Positions 16,775 to 25,553 are shown, counted from the first letter of the stretch. The stretch is 64,000 nt of DNA from DASUAS01 sp963841415 (GCA_963841415.1 CAWJCN010000001.1:1674001-1738000); one strand, 5' to 3'. Translations and numbers: made by a program. The notes: generated by a model not told the origin, from the letters alone.

Positions 16775-17397
16775 CCGTCCAGGTGGCGGCGGATCACGCG
16801 CGCCGGGTTGCCGACCGCGACGCTGAAGTCGGGCAACGCGCCGGTGACGACGGAGCCCGCTCCCACCACGACGTTGCGGCCGATGTCGGAGCCCGGGAGG
16901 ACGACGGTCCCGTGCCCGAGCCACGACCCGCTCCCGATCCGCACCGCGCGCGTCGGGGCGAACTGCTTGCCGATCGGCAGTGAGACGTCTTCGTAGCCGT
17001 GGTTGGCGTCGGTGATGTACACGTGATGACCGGTGAACACGTCGTCGCCGATCTTGACCGTGTGGTGACCGACGATGCCGCTGCCCTTGCCGATGAGCAC
17101 GCGGTCGCCGATGCTCACGACGGGCGTGTGGTCGAGCACCTGTCCCGGCATCACCCCGGCCGACAGCGAGCAGTACGGACCGATGATGCAGCCCTCACCG
17201 AGCTCGATGTACTCCTCGCCGTAGAGCGCGGCAATCGGAAAGCACATGGCCGAACCGTCGCCGAATCGCCGGAACGACCGCGCGCGTCGGCTGCGCGGTC
17301 CGATGGCGCCGAGGCGCGCGATCTGGTCCCACCCGGCCCGGATGGCATCGCCGGCCGCGACCTGTGCGTTCTCGATCCAGCGATCGACATCACCCAT
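16732..17397 (-). CDS. Hexapeptide-repeat acetyltransferase
   Basis: A 221-residue left-handed beta-helix protein. Hexapeptide repeats run through VSIGDRVLIGKGSGIVGHHTVKIGDDVF and IGRNVVVGAGSVVTG, with the acetyl-CoA-type catalytic histidine environment near ITDANHGYED. It belongs with maltose/galactoside/colanic-acid O-acetyltransferases (cytoplasmic). The start ATG at 17397 (MGDVDRW) is chosen because it overlaps the small upstream gene by 8 nt, which indicates coupling. Substrate is probably a sugar of the envelope (inference). Confidence 0.85.
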   Translation of the reverse strand: MGDVDRWIENAQVAAGDAIRAGWDQIARLGAIGPRSRRARSFRRFGDGSAMCFPIAALYGEEYIELGEGCIIGPYCSLSAGVMPGQVLDHTPVVSIGDRVLIGKGSGIVGHHTVKIGDDVFTGHHVYITDANHGYEDVSLPIGKQFAPTRAVRIGSGSWLGHGTVVLPGSDIGRNVVVGAGSVVTGALPDFSVAVGNPARVIRRHLDGQGWVRVDPEAGDG

Positions 17398-17584
17398 CGA
17401 GTGTCGTCCGCGCCGGGTGTGCCGCACTCCACGCGCGCCGCAAGAACACGACCGCGGCGAACAGGGCGCCGAAGACGACGACCGCGACGCAGAACACGAG
17501 CACCGGTGGCCAACCCGGGTCGTGACCGTGCAGGCGCACCGGCACCAGCTCGGTGACCTGCGGCGCGGGCGGAGCCAGCAACAT
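17390..17584 (-). CDS. Small single-pass membrane protein
   Basis: 64 residues: a short Pro-rich N-terminus, one transmembrane helix (VLVFCVAVVVFGALFAAVVFL), then a basic tail (RRAW). There is no known domain. TACAGT at 17592-17597 lies 7 nt before the ATG at 17584, which supports this start over the GTG at 17593. It overlaps and is probably co-translated with the acetyltransferase. Confidence 0.55.
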   Translation of the reverse strand: MLLAPPAPQVTELVPVRLHGHDPGWPPVLVFCVAVVVFGALFAAVVFLRRAWSAAHPARTTLDG

Positions 17585-17591
17585 CGCGGTC

Positions 17592-17597
17592 ACTGTA
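17592..17597 (-). promoter_or_regulatory. Leaderless -10 box (TACAGT)
   Basis: Minus-strand TACAGT, 7 nt before ATG 17584. It overlaps the upstream GTG, arguing against that start. Confidence 0.4.
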
Positions 17598-17603
17598 CGA
17601 TGC

Positions 17604-17636
17604 GCGCGGGAACGGGCGAACAGGCCGTTCCCGCGC
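17604..17636. promoter_or_regulatory. Perfect 12-bp hairpin in divergent spacer
   Basis: GCGCGGGAACGG (17604-17615) and CCGTTCCCGCGC (17625-17636) form a perfect 12-bp stem with a 9-nt loop. It lies between the small membrane protein gene and the SPFH gene. It could be an operator or a 5' UTR structure of the SPFH mRNA. Confidence 0.6.
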
Positions 17637-17699
17637 AGAGCCGTGAAGTTGTCGACGACACCCGCACGCTCTCAGAAGGTTCCGCGAAAGGGCTGACCC

Positions 17700-19799
17700 A
17701 TGGGTCTCGAGATCATCGTCGTGATCGTCGTCGTGGCGATCGTCGTCATCGTCGTCTGGAAGTCGTTCCACTCGATCGGTGCGGCCGAGGTCGGGCTGGT
17801 GGGGAAGCGCTTCGCGCTGCGGAAGCTCGCTGAGGACAACCCGATCGCCTTCCGCGGCGAGGCCGGTTACCAGGCCGCCATGCTCATGCCCGGCCTGCGG
17901 TTCAAGCTCTGGCCGGTCTTCGGCGTGAAGAAGTTCCCGTGGGTGCAGGTGCCGGCGGGCGAGATCGGCGTGGTGATCGCCCAGGTCGGTGATCCGTTGC
18001 CCATCGGAGCCAAGAGCGCGGTGTACAGGCCCGAGCTGGCGAACTTCTCGAACCTGCAGACGTTCGTGGCCAACGGCGGCCAGAAAGGCGTGCAGCGACC
18101 GGTGCTGCCGCCCGGCACGCTCGTGCCCGTGCACCCGGTCGCATTCCTCGTGCTCACCCCGCAGACGGTGTACGGCCTGCCGGTGTCGCCGGAGCTCGCC
18201 AGTCAGGCGAAGGGTCGGATGCTCACGCCCGAGTCGTTCGGGCTCTCCCCCGACCAGTTGCGCGTGGTGGTGATCGCGCCCGACGCGGGAGGGATCGACC
18301 TCGTCGGCGTGGTCACCGCGCTCGAGGGCGAGCCGCTGCCGTCGGGCGACATCGCGAGCCGCCTCGGCGGCTTCGAGGACGTCGCGGCGATCGAGGCGTC
18401 GAACGCGGGTGGGAGCACCACCACCACCGACGCCGAGCTCATCGACCTGCTGCTCGGCAGCAAGAACACGCTCCACAACAACTACCAGGACTTCCAGGCG
18501 TTCCTCGACCACGGTGGCAAGATCGGACTGCAGCACGACACGCTCCTGTACGGCGCGTACCTCCTGAACCCGTTCCTCGTGCGCGTCGACCTCGTGCCGA
18601 TGCTGGTCGTCAACCAGGGCGAGGTCGCGGTGATCAAGGGCTTCGTCGGCCTCCCCACCGCCGACACCTCCGGCGCGGAGTTCAAGTTCGGTTCGATCGT
18701 GCGCCCGGGCCACCGCGGCATCTGGCAGGAGCCGCTGCGCACGGGCAAGTACGCCATCAACCCACGCGTGTACGCGGCGGAGATCGTGCCGACGTTCATC
18801 CTGACGCTCAACTGGGCCGACGCGACGTCGGAGGCGCACGATCTGGACGCGCAGCTCTCGTCCATCGTCGGCAAGAGCCGCGAGGGGTTCATCTTCCAGA
18901 TCGACCTCCAGGTGCAGATCCACGTGCCCGACACCAAGGCCCCGAAGGTCATCTCGATGGTGGGCACCATGCGCAACCTCGTGAGCGAGGTGCTGCAGAG
19001 CGCGGTGGGCAACCACTTCCGCAACACGCTGCAGGCGCTGGAAGCCGTGAAGTTCATCGAGACCCGTCGCGAGGTCCAGGCCGCGGCGTTCGAGGCGATC
19101 ACGCGCTACCTCAGCCAGTACGAGGTGGAGACGAAGGGCGTCTACATCCAGGATGTCGCGTTCCCGCAGGAGCTCGTGGTGGTGCTCACGCAACGCGAGA
19201 TCGCCAACCAGGAGAAGGCGACGTTCGAGGAGCAGCAACGCGCCGAGACGTCGCGCATCGAGATGGAGAAGGCCAAGGGCACCGCCAACATGCAGTCGCA
19301 GCTGGCGAGCGCGCAGGTCGGGGTGCAGATCAAGACCAACGAAGCCCAGGCGCGCGAGCAGGAAGCGAAGGGCGAGGCCGCGTACGTGCAGCTCACCGGC
19401 GAGGCCGAAGGCGCCCGCCGCCAGGCCATCGGCCTCGGCGAGGCCAAGGCCACCGAAGCGCTGGGGTTGGCTCGGGCGATCGGGTTCAACGCGCAGAAGG
19501 AAGCGCTGGGCGGCCCGGCCACCGCGGTGGTCGCGGTCGCGAACGCGGTGGCGGACGGCCACATCACGGTGGTGCCGGAGGTGCTGGTCACCGGAGGGGG
19601 TGGTGGCTCGTTCGACGGGCTGGCCGCCACGCTGATGCGCTACCTGGGGACCGGCTCGACGTCAGGGAACGGCGAGCGCGCGCCCTCGGCACCGCCCGAG
19701 CCTCCGCCGGCGGAGTCCTCCACCGCGATCGAGACCGCCGAGGTCACCGAGGAGGAGAGCCGCCCCGACGGCACCGCGGGCGGCGCGGTCACGCCGTGA
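17700..19799 (+). CDS. SPFH / flotillin-like membrane protein
   Basis: A 699-residue band-7/SPFH protein. It has an N-terminal transmembrane segment (residues 4-20, IIVVIVVVAIVVIVVW), a long beta-rich SPFH region (about 30-480), then a helical coiled-coil region rich in Glu/Ala/Gln (about 490-610; EKATFEEQQRAETSRIEMEKAKG), and a Gly- then Pro/Glu-rich disordered tail. Family members organise membrane microdomains. It is longer than classical flotillins because of an insert around residues 170-280 with an Asp/Thr stretch. An AAAGGG Shine-Dalgarno-like sequence precedes ATG 17700. It is monocistronic. Partners are unknown. Confidence 0.85.
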   Translation: MGLEIIVVIVVVAIVVIVVWKSFHSIGAAEVGLVGKRFALRKLAEDNPIAFRGEAGYQAAMLMPGLRFKLWPVFGVKKFPWVQVPAGEIGVVIAQVGDPLPIGAKSAVYRPELANFSNLQTFVANGGQKGVQRPVLPPGTLVPVHPVAFLVLTPQTVYGLPVSPELASQAKGRMLTPESFGLSPDQLRVVVIAPDAGGIDLVGVVTALEGEPLPSGDIASRLGGFEDVAAIEASNAGGSTTTTDAELIDLLLGSKNTLHNNYQDFQAFLDHGGKIGLQHDTLLYGAYLLNPFLVRVDLVPMLVVNQGEVAVIKGFVGLPTADTSGAEFKFGSIVRPGHRGIWQEPLRTGKYAINPRVYAAEIVPTFILTLNWADATSEAHDLDAQLSSIVGKSREGFIFQIDLQVQIHVPDTKAPKVISMVGTMRNLVSEVLQSAVGNHFRNTLQALEAVKFIETRREVQAAAFEAITRYLSQYEVETKGVYIQDVAFPQELVVVLTQREIANQEKATFEEQQRAETSRIEMEKAKGTANMQSQLASAQVGVQIKTNEAQAREQEAKGEAAYVQLTGEAEGARRQAIGLGEAKATEALGLARAIGFNAQKEALGGPATAVVAVANAVADGHITVVPEVLVTGGGGGSFDGLAATLMRYLGTGSTSGNGERAPSAPPEPPPAESSTAIETAEVTEEESRPDGTAGGAVTP

Positions 19800-19926
19800 C
19801 GTCGTCGAGCAGCTCGCGGCCGTGGTCCGACGCGAGCTCGAGGTAGCTCGCCTCGAGCATCGCCCGGTCGAGGAATTGGACGTGAATGCCCGGTTCGGCC
19901 GGCGCATGGGTCCCCTTCAGTGTCAC
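19789..19926 (-). CDS. Possible small protein, 45 residues
   Basis: A GTG-started frame with good GC3 pattern that overlaps the SPFH gene tail by 11 bp in the convergent direction. The product is acidic and helical (LDRAMLEASYLELASDHGRELLDD). No family is recognised. It is too short to be sure it is expressed. Confidence 0.35.
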   Translation of the reverse strand: MTLKGTHAPAEPGIHVQFLDRAMLEASYLELASDHGRELLDDVTA

Positions 19927-20051
19927 ACCTCGGCGCGACGCTGCCGGACATGACAGCTAAAGTTCCCCGCGAGTTGCACCGATGTGGTTACACCGATGTG
20001 TTTCGTTGCCGGGCGGACGACGAGCAGCGAGCAACCAGGGAGGACCACCCG

Positions 20052-20270
20052 ATGAGCACACGACTTCTCAGGATCGACGCCATGGTGTTCCAGGCCGACT
20101 CCGTGCGCTTCGAGGCGTGCGCCACGTTCCGCGGCGGCACCGACGCCGAGGTGTGCGAGTGCGGCTGGCTCGAAGCGGACCACGGCACGACGGTCGTGAG
20201 CCGGCGCCAGTTCCGGGCGAGGCGCCCCCGCCGTCGCCTGCAGCCGGCCGCGATGCGCGCCGCGTCGTAG
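20052..20270 (+). CDS. Small Cys-containing hypothetical protein
   Basis: 72 residues. A central CECGW with a following histidine (EADHG) looks like a minimal metal site. The N-terminus is mixed beta, and the C-terminus is strongly basic (RRQFRARRPRRRLQ), which suggests nucleic-acid contact (inference). The ATG at 20052 has a strong Shine-Dalgarno (GGGAGG, about 8 nt upstream). A direct repeat of CACCGATGTG lies at 19977-19986 and 19991-20000, 50-75 nt upstream, and could be an operator. The 3' end abuts ku on the opposite strand. Confidence 0.55.
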   Translation: MSTRLLRIDAMVFQADSVRFEACATFRGGTDAEVCECGWLEADHGTTVVSRRQFRARRPRRRLQPAAMRAAS

Positions 20271-21179
20271 TTACGCCGACTTGCGGGCGCGCTTGGCCGT
20301 GCCCGTGGCCTTCCTCGCGGTCGACTTCTTGGTCGCCTTGGCGGGGGTCTTCTTGGCCGCGGCCTTCTTCGCCGGTCGCTTGGTCGGAGTGGCGCGGCCG
20401 CCTTGCTTCGTGCCCGTGCGAGCCAGGCTGGCCTCGAGCGCCGCCATGAGGTCGAGCACCTTGGCCGGCTCTTCGGGTGCGGCGGGGGTCACGATCTCTT
20501 CGCCCGCGGCCTTGCGGTCGATGAGCGCGAGGACCTCTTCGCGGTACTCGTCGTGGTACTTCTCGGGATCGAAGGTGCCCGCGAGCGACTCGACCAGCTG
20601 ACGCGCCATCTCGAGCTCGCGCTGACTGGGTTCGGGCTGCGAGTCGACCAGCTCGCGTTCGGGAGCGAGCACTTCGTCGGCGTAGCGCATGGTCTCGAGG
20701 CAGAGCATGCCGTCGATGGGACGGATGGCGACGAGCGCCTCCTTCGACCGGAGCACGAACCGGCCCACCGCGACCTTGCCCTCCTCCTCCATCACTCGCG
20801 ACAACAGCCGGTAGGCCTTGGCGGCGTCCTTGTCGGGGACGAGGTAGTAGGGCTGCTCGAAGTAGACGGGGTCGATCTCGGAGAGGTCGACGAAGTCCTC
20901 GATCTCGATGGCCCGGCTGGCCGTGGGCTTGAGCGCGGCCAGCTCGTCGTTCTCGAGGACGACGTAGTGGCCGTTCTCGAGCTCGTAGCCCTTGACGATC
21001 TGGTCGTTGGGCACCTCTTCACCGCTCTGCTCGGAGACGCGGCGGTATCGGATGCGGCTCCCGGTCGCGGCCTCGAGCTGGTTGAAGCGCACGTCGCGCG
21101 ACTTCGTGGCGGACACGAGGCGCACGGGCACCGTCACCAGTCCAAAGCTGATCGAACCCGTCCAGATGGCTTGCGGCAC
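20271..21179 (-). CDS. ku: Non-homologous end-joining protein Ku
   Basis: A 302-residue homodimeric Ku that encircles broken DNA ends and recruits LigD. It starts PQAIWTGSISFGLVTVPVRL, the diagnostic opening, and holds the Ku beta-barrel through about residue 255. The tail (about 265-302) is a Lys/Ala-rich extension (KKAAAKKTPAKATKK) like that of mycobacterial Ku, which binds DNA non-specifically. The GTG at 21179 is the only in-frame start near the conserved N-terminus; GGGGA precedes it. It is divergent from the LigD-type polymerase gene, 103 bp apart. Confidence 0.95.
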   Translation of the reverse strand: MPQAIWTGSISFGLVTVPVRLVSATKSRDVRFNQLEAATGSRIRYRRVSEQSGEEVPNDQIVKGYELENGHYVVLENDELAALKPTASRAIEIEDFVDLSEIDPVYFEQPYYLVPDKDAAKAYRLLSRVMEEEGKVAVGRFVLRSKEALVAIRPIDGMLCLETMRYADEVLAPERELVDSQPEPSQRELEMARQLVESLAGTFDPEKYHDEYREEVLALIDRKAAGEEIVTPAAPEEPAKVLDLMAALEASLARTGTKQGGRATPTKRPAKKAAAKKTPAKATKKSTARKATGTAKRARKSA

Positions 21180-21220
21180 GACACACTCCCCGTCTTCTCG
21201 TGGCCTCAAATGGGTCGAGT

Positions 21221-21268
21221 CCGCTTTGCCGTCCCGCTCTGCGAGCACGGCTCCGCTCCCTCTCCTAC
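21221..21268. repeat. Dispersed intergenic repeat, copy 2
   Basis: Matches 1873-1921 over nearly its whole length (shared GCACGGCTCCGCTCC). Here it lies in the divergent ku / LigD-Pol promoter region rather than between convergent genes. Confidence 0.55.
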
Positions 21269-21274
21269 TACCTT
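21269..21274 (+). promoter_or_regulatory. Leaderless -10 box (TACCTT)
   Basis: TACCTT ends 8 nt before GTG 21283. Confidence 0.4.
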
Positions 21275-21282
21275 CGCAGGTC

Positions 21283-22222
21283 GTGGCCCCCTCTTCCAAG
21301 AAGCGGCCCGGACCAGGCGCCGAGGCGGTGACCCACGTGGAGGTGGAGGGTCGGCGCCTGCGGCTGACCAACCTCGACAAGGTGCTCTACCCGGTGACCG
21401 GCTTCACCAAAGGTCAGGTGATCGACTACTACGCCCGGATCGGGCCGGCCATGCTCCCCCACCTCGACGACCGGCCGGTCACCATGGTGCGCCTCCCCGA
21501 CGGCATCGCCGGTGAGCGGTTCTTCGAGAAGCGCTGCCCGGGTCACCGACCCCAGTGGCTCGACACCGTGCCCCTCGACGCCGACTCCGACATCGCGGCC
21601 TGCTCGCTGGCGTCGGTGCCGGCCCTCGTGTGGACGGCCAACCTCGCCGCGCTCGAGCTGCACACACCCCAGGCGCGCGCCGCCGATCCGTGGTGCCCGT
21701 CGGCGATCGTGTTCGACCTCGATCCGGGACCGAACACCGACCTGACCGACTGCGCGCGAGTGGCGCTCGAGCTGCACGACCTGCTCGAGCAGCTCGGCAT
21801 GCGCGCGGTTGCGAAGACCTCCGGCGCCAAGGGCCTCCACCTGTCCGTGGGCATCCGGCCGTCGGTCGACGCAGACACCACCAAGGGGTTCGCGCTCGCG
21901 TTGGGCAAGGTGCTGGAGTCGCGCGATCCGAAGCGGGTGACGGTGACGATGGCGAAGGAGCAACGCGGCGGACGCGTGTTCGTCGACTGGAGCCAGAACG
22001 ACCGGCACAAGACGACGGTGTGCGCGTACTCGCTCCGCGCGACCGACGTGCCGGGAGTGTCGACACCGGTCTCGTGGGACGAACTGCACGAGCTCGCCGC
22101 CGGCGGCGACGCGCGTGGACTTCGCGTTCACCCCGGCCGACGTGATCGAGCGGGTGGACATCTACGGCGACCTCTACGCCGACAGCCTCGCCGGCGACCA
22201 GGACCTCCCCGAGCTGGGGTGA
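21283..22222 (+). CDS. LigD-type primase/polymerase domain protein (frameshifted)
   Basis: A stand-alone polymerase domain of about 312 residues, as found in the LigD end-joining ligase. It adds nucleotides to broken ends. Motifs: LTNLDKVLYP at the N-terminus, the metal-binding FDLDPGP, AKTSGAKGLHL, and HKTTVCAYSLR. No ligase or phosphoesterase domain is attached. The frame breaks at 22111-22116 (GACGCGCGTGG): one surplus base separates GGDA from VDFAFTPADVIERVDIYGDLY, which finishes the domain normally at 22222. Either the gene is inactivated or the base is a sequencing error. It is paired with ku in the divergent direction. Confidence 0.85.
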
Positions 22223-22550
22223 CGGTGTCGTCCATCGACGGAACGATCGCGGTCGCCGCCGGCAAGCCGGCGCGTGGAGCCCCACCGCACGCCGGCGGTG
22301 CGGGCGGCGGCACCGACGCCGACGATCGTGAGCGCGACGTGGTCGCAGATGGGGAGCACACCGTCGTCGTCGGCACCGGTCACGTCGCTGGCGCGCAGCA
22401 CGACGTCGGGCCGCGCGGTACCGCGCGCCAGGCCTGACGCGATCATCTCGCCCATCAAGCGCACGAGGGGCTCGTCGTCGACGTCGGTGGACCAGAGCCT
22501 GAAGCGACGCTCGACTCGAAGGTAGGAGTGCGCGGCGCAGGAGCGGACCG
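22174..22550 (-). pseudogene. Possible gene remnant without start
   Basis: A minus-strand frame with coding-like third-position GC and a protein-like stretch (DDEPLVRLMGEMIASGL, then DHVALTIVGVGAA). It has no ATG/GTG/TTG before the coding-like part except one deep inside the VOC gene, and it overlaps the polymerase gene end. No family is recognised. It could be a 3' fragment or chance. Confidence 0.25.
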
Positions 22551-22564
22551 AGGTCCGTGCGAGT

Positions 22565-23074
22565 TCAGCGCGGGTCGTCCAACGACGCCGAGACGTCGGC
22601 GGGAACGGGAACCCCGACGACCGCTTCGTACCCGGCACGCTGACCGTTGTCGAGGAGCTCGACGCGGATGTGCCCGGGCTTCACGAGGTACGCGAACACG
22701 GACGGACGACCCTCGTCGTCGACGGTCGCCATCTCGATCCGCCAGCCCAGCGCCTCGAGCACCGCGACGTCGGCGGCGACGTCGGCCGACCAGTACGCGT
22801 AGTGGTGCAGCTCGGCGATCCGGTCGGTCGCCCACACGCTCTCGGCGGTGCCTTCGATGACCTCCATGCGCATCGGACCGCCGAGCGAATGGAGTCGCCG
22901 CGTCGGCCCGGCGTAGGCGCCGACCGTCGTCAGCTCGCCCTCGACCGTTCGCGTCGGACTCCACTCGACACCGAAGAGCTCGCCGAGGTGAGCGCGGGCG
23001 GCGTCGAGGTCACGGGTGGCGATCCCGACGTGGTAGGGGACGCGGTGCAGTGGTGTCGCGAGGGGGCCATCCAT
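22565..23074 (-). CDS. VOC-fold protein (glyoxalase/dioxygenase superfamily)
   Basis: 169 residues from ATG 23074 (MDGPLATPLHRV). It carries two beta-alpha-beta-beta-beta modules: metal-ligand-type residues are His in YHVGIA at the start of module 1, His in LHHYAYWS at module 2, and Glu in IRVELLD. The middle (GPMRMEVIEG) would supply the fourth. Reaction not predictable; family includes methylmalonyl-CoA epimerase-, lyase- and dioxygenase-like members. The upstream methionine at 23110 is less likely because it overlaps the preceding gene. Confidence 0.8.
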   Translation of the reverse strand: MDGPLATPLHRVPYHVGIATRDLDAARAHLGELFGVEWSPTRTVEGELTTVGAYAGPTRRLHSLGGPMRMEVIEGTAESVWATDRIAELHHYAYWSADVAADVAVLEALGWRIEMATVDDEGRPSVFAYLVKPGHIRVELLDNGQRAGYEAVVGVPVPADVSASLDDPR

Positions 23075-23079
23075 GGCGG

Positions 23080-23772
23080 TCAGCGGGGGTCGCTGCGGTC
23101 GAGGTTCCAATGGCGGTTCACGCTCTCGATCCAGACGTTCTGGTCCTCGGCCTGCTCGCCCGGCGGGGCCAGTGCGAACCGGCTGATGGTCCGCTGCCCG
23201 CCCTCGGCGTCGCCGTACAGCAGGAAGATCGTGATCAGCTCACGGCGACCGATCGCCTCCACCATCTCCTCCCGCTCACGCTCGTCGCGGTCGTCGCGGG
23301 CGCGGAACGCGCCCTGCCAGAAGCTGCTGTCGCCGGGCGGCACGTAGAGGTCACGACCTTGCGCCCGGAACTCGTCGAGCTCGGGGTGGTCCTGCAACTC
23401 CCGATGCTGCAGCAGCTCGGGTTGCCGCTCGAGGGGGAAGCCGGGGCTCGGCTCGGCCCGCCACCCATGGATGACCGCCATGCCCGACCCGACGTTGCGC
23501 ACCGCCATCGTGAGGTACACCGCGCCCTCGCCGACCTCAACCGAGGCCCGGCCGCCGGGCAGACGCGTCCAGTGGTTGTCGCCCCACATGATCTTCTCGG
23601 CCGGGTCCGCCACCCGCGATGGCACGAGCAGGGGGCGGAGCCGCGCCTCGAACGCGCGCTCGGCGACCCGGGCGGCGCGGTTCGCCGAGCGGGTCGCACC
23701 GAACGTCGCCGTCGCCAGCACGAGGGTGCCGGCGGCCGTCCCGATCTCGGCGACGGTCGCCCAGTCGGTCAA
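23080..23772 (-). CDS. Membrane-anchored hypothetical protein
   Basis: 230 residues. The N-terminus holds one hydrophobic helix (TVAEIGTAAGTLVLATATFGAT) followed by a basic helix. The rest is a beta-rich soluble domain (VYLTMAVRNVGSGMAVIHGW is an immunoglobulin-like strand pair). Start is TTG 23772, overlapping the ABC permease stop as TTGA. It is the third gene of the ABC-2 operon, and may be an accessory factor of that exporter. No catalytic motif is visible. Confidence 0.6.
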   Translation of the reverse strand: MTDWATVAEIGTAAGTLVLATATFGATRSANRAARVAERAFEARLRPLLVPSRVADPAEKIMWGDNHWTRLPGGRASVEVGEGAVYLTMAVRNVGSGMAVIHGWRAEPSPGFPLERQPELLQHRELQDHPELDEFRAQGRDLYVPPGDSSFWQGAFRARDDRDEREREEMVEAIGRRELITIFLLYGDAEGGQRTISRFALAPPGEQAEDQNVWIESVNRHWNLDRSDPR

Positions 23773-24599
23773 CTCTTGATGTCCTTGCGTTTGAACCACC
23801 AGAGACTGACGAGGAAGAAGACGGCGATGTACGCGAGTTGGAGGAGTGCGCCGCGCCACATGTCCGCCGACCACTGACCCCGCGACGCGAGATCGAACCA
23901 CGCGTCGAAGTAGTGCGTCGGAAGGACGTAGCGAATGCTTCCCAACGAGGTGATCTGGTCGAGGATGAGCGACGTGAAGTAGAGGCCGACGCCGGCGAAG
24001 ATCGCGCCGAAGGGCGCGTCGGTCATGCACGACACCATGAAGCAGAACGCCACGACTCCCGTGAGGTTCCACGCGACGTAGGCAGTTGCGACGCCGAGGT
24101 GGCCGAGGATGGCGCCCGTCGACTGCGCAGTCACGATGTCGCCGATCGTGAAGTTGATCGGGTCCGTCCCGAACGTGATGGCGCCCGCGGCGAGTGCAAT
24201 GAGCGCCACGAGGAACACCGCGATCCATGCGCAGAACACTGCGACGACGAACTTGGAGACGACCAGTCGCCCGCGCCCGATCGGTCGCATCAGCAAGTAC
24301 CGGAGGTTGCCCCAACTCGCCTCACCGGCGATCGCGTCGCCACCGAACAGCGCCACGACGATGACCAGGATCAGCGCGGCGGTGATACGCAATGCGAAGG
24401 CGGGGAGGAGGAGCCCGGTCAGGGACGCGAGAAAGAGGAAGCCACCTCCCCCTTCGCGGTCGGGCACACTCGGAGGGTTGAGGTGGATGGCCACGGCCAT
24501 GATCACGGGGATCACCACGAGGATGCCGTACGCCACGTACGTGCGCGGGCGACGCAGGTTCTTGACGAGCTCGGTGCGGATCACCGCGAGCGTTCGCAT
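23769..24599 (-). CDS. ABC-2 type exporter permease
   Basis: 276 residues with six predicted transmembrane helices. The N-terminal helix follows TELVKNLRRPRTYVAYG, the usual cytoplasmic lead of ABC-2 permeases, and the conserved GDAIAGEASWGNLRYLLMRPIGR segment is the coupling region. The ATG at 24599 overlaps the ATPase stop by one base (TGATG). With the ATPase upstream it forms a type V exporter such as those for antibiotics, lipids or polysaccharides; cargo unknown. Confidence 0.85.
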   Translation of the reverse strand: MRTLAVIRTELVKNLRRPRTYVAYGILVVIPVIMAVAIHLNPPSVPDREGGGGFLFLASLTGLLLPAFALRITAALILVIVVALFGGDAIAGEASWGNLRYLLMRPIGRGRLVVSKFVVAVFCAWIAVFLVALIALAAGAITFGTDPINFTIGDIVTAQSTGAILGHLGVATAYVAWNLTGVVAFCFMVSCMTDAPFGAIFAGVGLYFTSLILDQITSLGSIRYVLPTHYFDAWFDLASRGQWSADMWRGALLQLAYIAVFFLVSLWWFKRKDIKS

Positions 24600-25504
24600 C
24601 AGAAGGCCTCGACCAGGCCGAGGAACGCCTCTTCGAGGCGCCGGCGCGCGGTGACCGTCTCGACCGCGACGCCGGCCGCGACCAACGCGGCCACCAGCTC
24701 GGACCGGCGCCCGCCGTCGATGGCGACCGCGAGGCCGGGCGCCTCGTCGTCGATCCGCTGCACCATCGGCAGCGACTCGAGCACGCGGCGGGCGGCGTCG
24801 CTGTCGTCGACCTCCAGATACACCGAACCCGCCGAGCCGATGAGGTCGGACACCGAGCCGGCGGCGACGAGCTTGCCCTTGTCCATCACGACGGCATGGG
24901 TGCAGATCTGCTCGACCTCGGCCAGGACGTGGCTCGAGAACAGCACCGTCGAGCCCGCTTCGGCGACCCGTCGCACGAGCTGGCGCACCTCACGCATCTC
25001 GCCGGGATCGAGACCGTTGGTGGGCTCGTCGAGCACCAGGATCTCCGGCTTCCCGAGCAGCACCCGCGCCAGGCCGAGCCGCTGGCGCATGCCCTGTGAG
25101 TACGTCTTGACCCTGCGGTCGATGGCCGAGCCCAGGTCGGCGATGGCGAGCGCCCGCTCGAGGTCGGCGTCGTTCCAACGGTCGCCGCCGGCCTCCCACC
25201 AGAGCCGCAGGTTCCGCATGCCCGAGAGGTGGGGCACGAACGCCGACGACTCGATGAGCCCGCCCAGACGGCGCAGCTGCTGCGATCCCGGCACCACCCG
25301 CTCGCCGAACAGCCGCGTCTCCCCCGCGGTAGGTCGGATGAGGCCGAGCAGCATCCGCAGGCACGTCGTCTTCCCCGCGCCGTTGGGGCCCAGCAGCCCG
25401 CACACCTGACCGCGCTCGACCGCGAAGCTCAGGTCGTCGACCGCGAGCACCCCCGCGCCGAAGCGCTTCGACAGCCCGATGATCTCGACGACGGGTTCGG
25501 TCAT
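24599..25504 (-). CDS. ABC-2 exporter ATPase
   Basis: 301 residues. Walker A GPNGAGKTT (about 43-51), signature YSQGMRQRLGLARVLL, Walker B ILVLDEPTNGLDPGE, H-loop FSSHVLAEVEQ. The C-terminal 80 residues form the accessory beta domain (SVYLEVDDSDAARRVLESLP) seen in CcmA/NatA/DrrA-type subunits. It starts at ATG 25504, which follows a GC-rich 63-bp divergent spacer. It is the first gene of the operon 25504 to 23080. Confidence 0.92.
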   Translation of the reverse strand: MTEPVVEIIGLSKRFGAGVLAVDDLSFAVERGQVCGLLGPNGAGKTTCLRMLLGLIRPTAGETRLFGERVVPGSQQLRRLGGLIESSAFVPHLSGMRNLRLWWEAGGDRWNDADLERALAIADLGSAIDRRVKTYSQGMRQRLGLARVLLGKPEILVLDEPTNGLDPGEMREVRQLVRRVAEAGSTVLFSSHVLAEVEQICTHAVVMDKGKLVAAGSVSDLIGSAGSVYLEVDDSDAARRVLESLPMVQRIDDEAPGLAVAIDGGRRSELVAALVAAGVAVETVTARRRLEEAFLGLVEAF

Positions 25505-25553
25505 CGGCCGCGACCGCAGCCGAAGGAGCGCGGGGGAAGCACTCGAGCGAGCG

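Noticed and set aside
17151..19562. Long minus-strand frame opposite the SPFH gene
   Set aside because: No domain, and it also runs across the acetyltransferase and small membrane genes.
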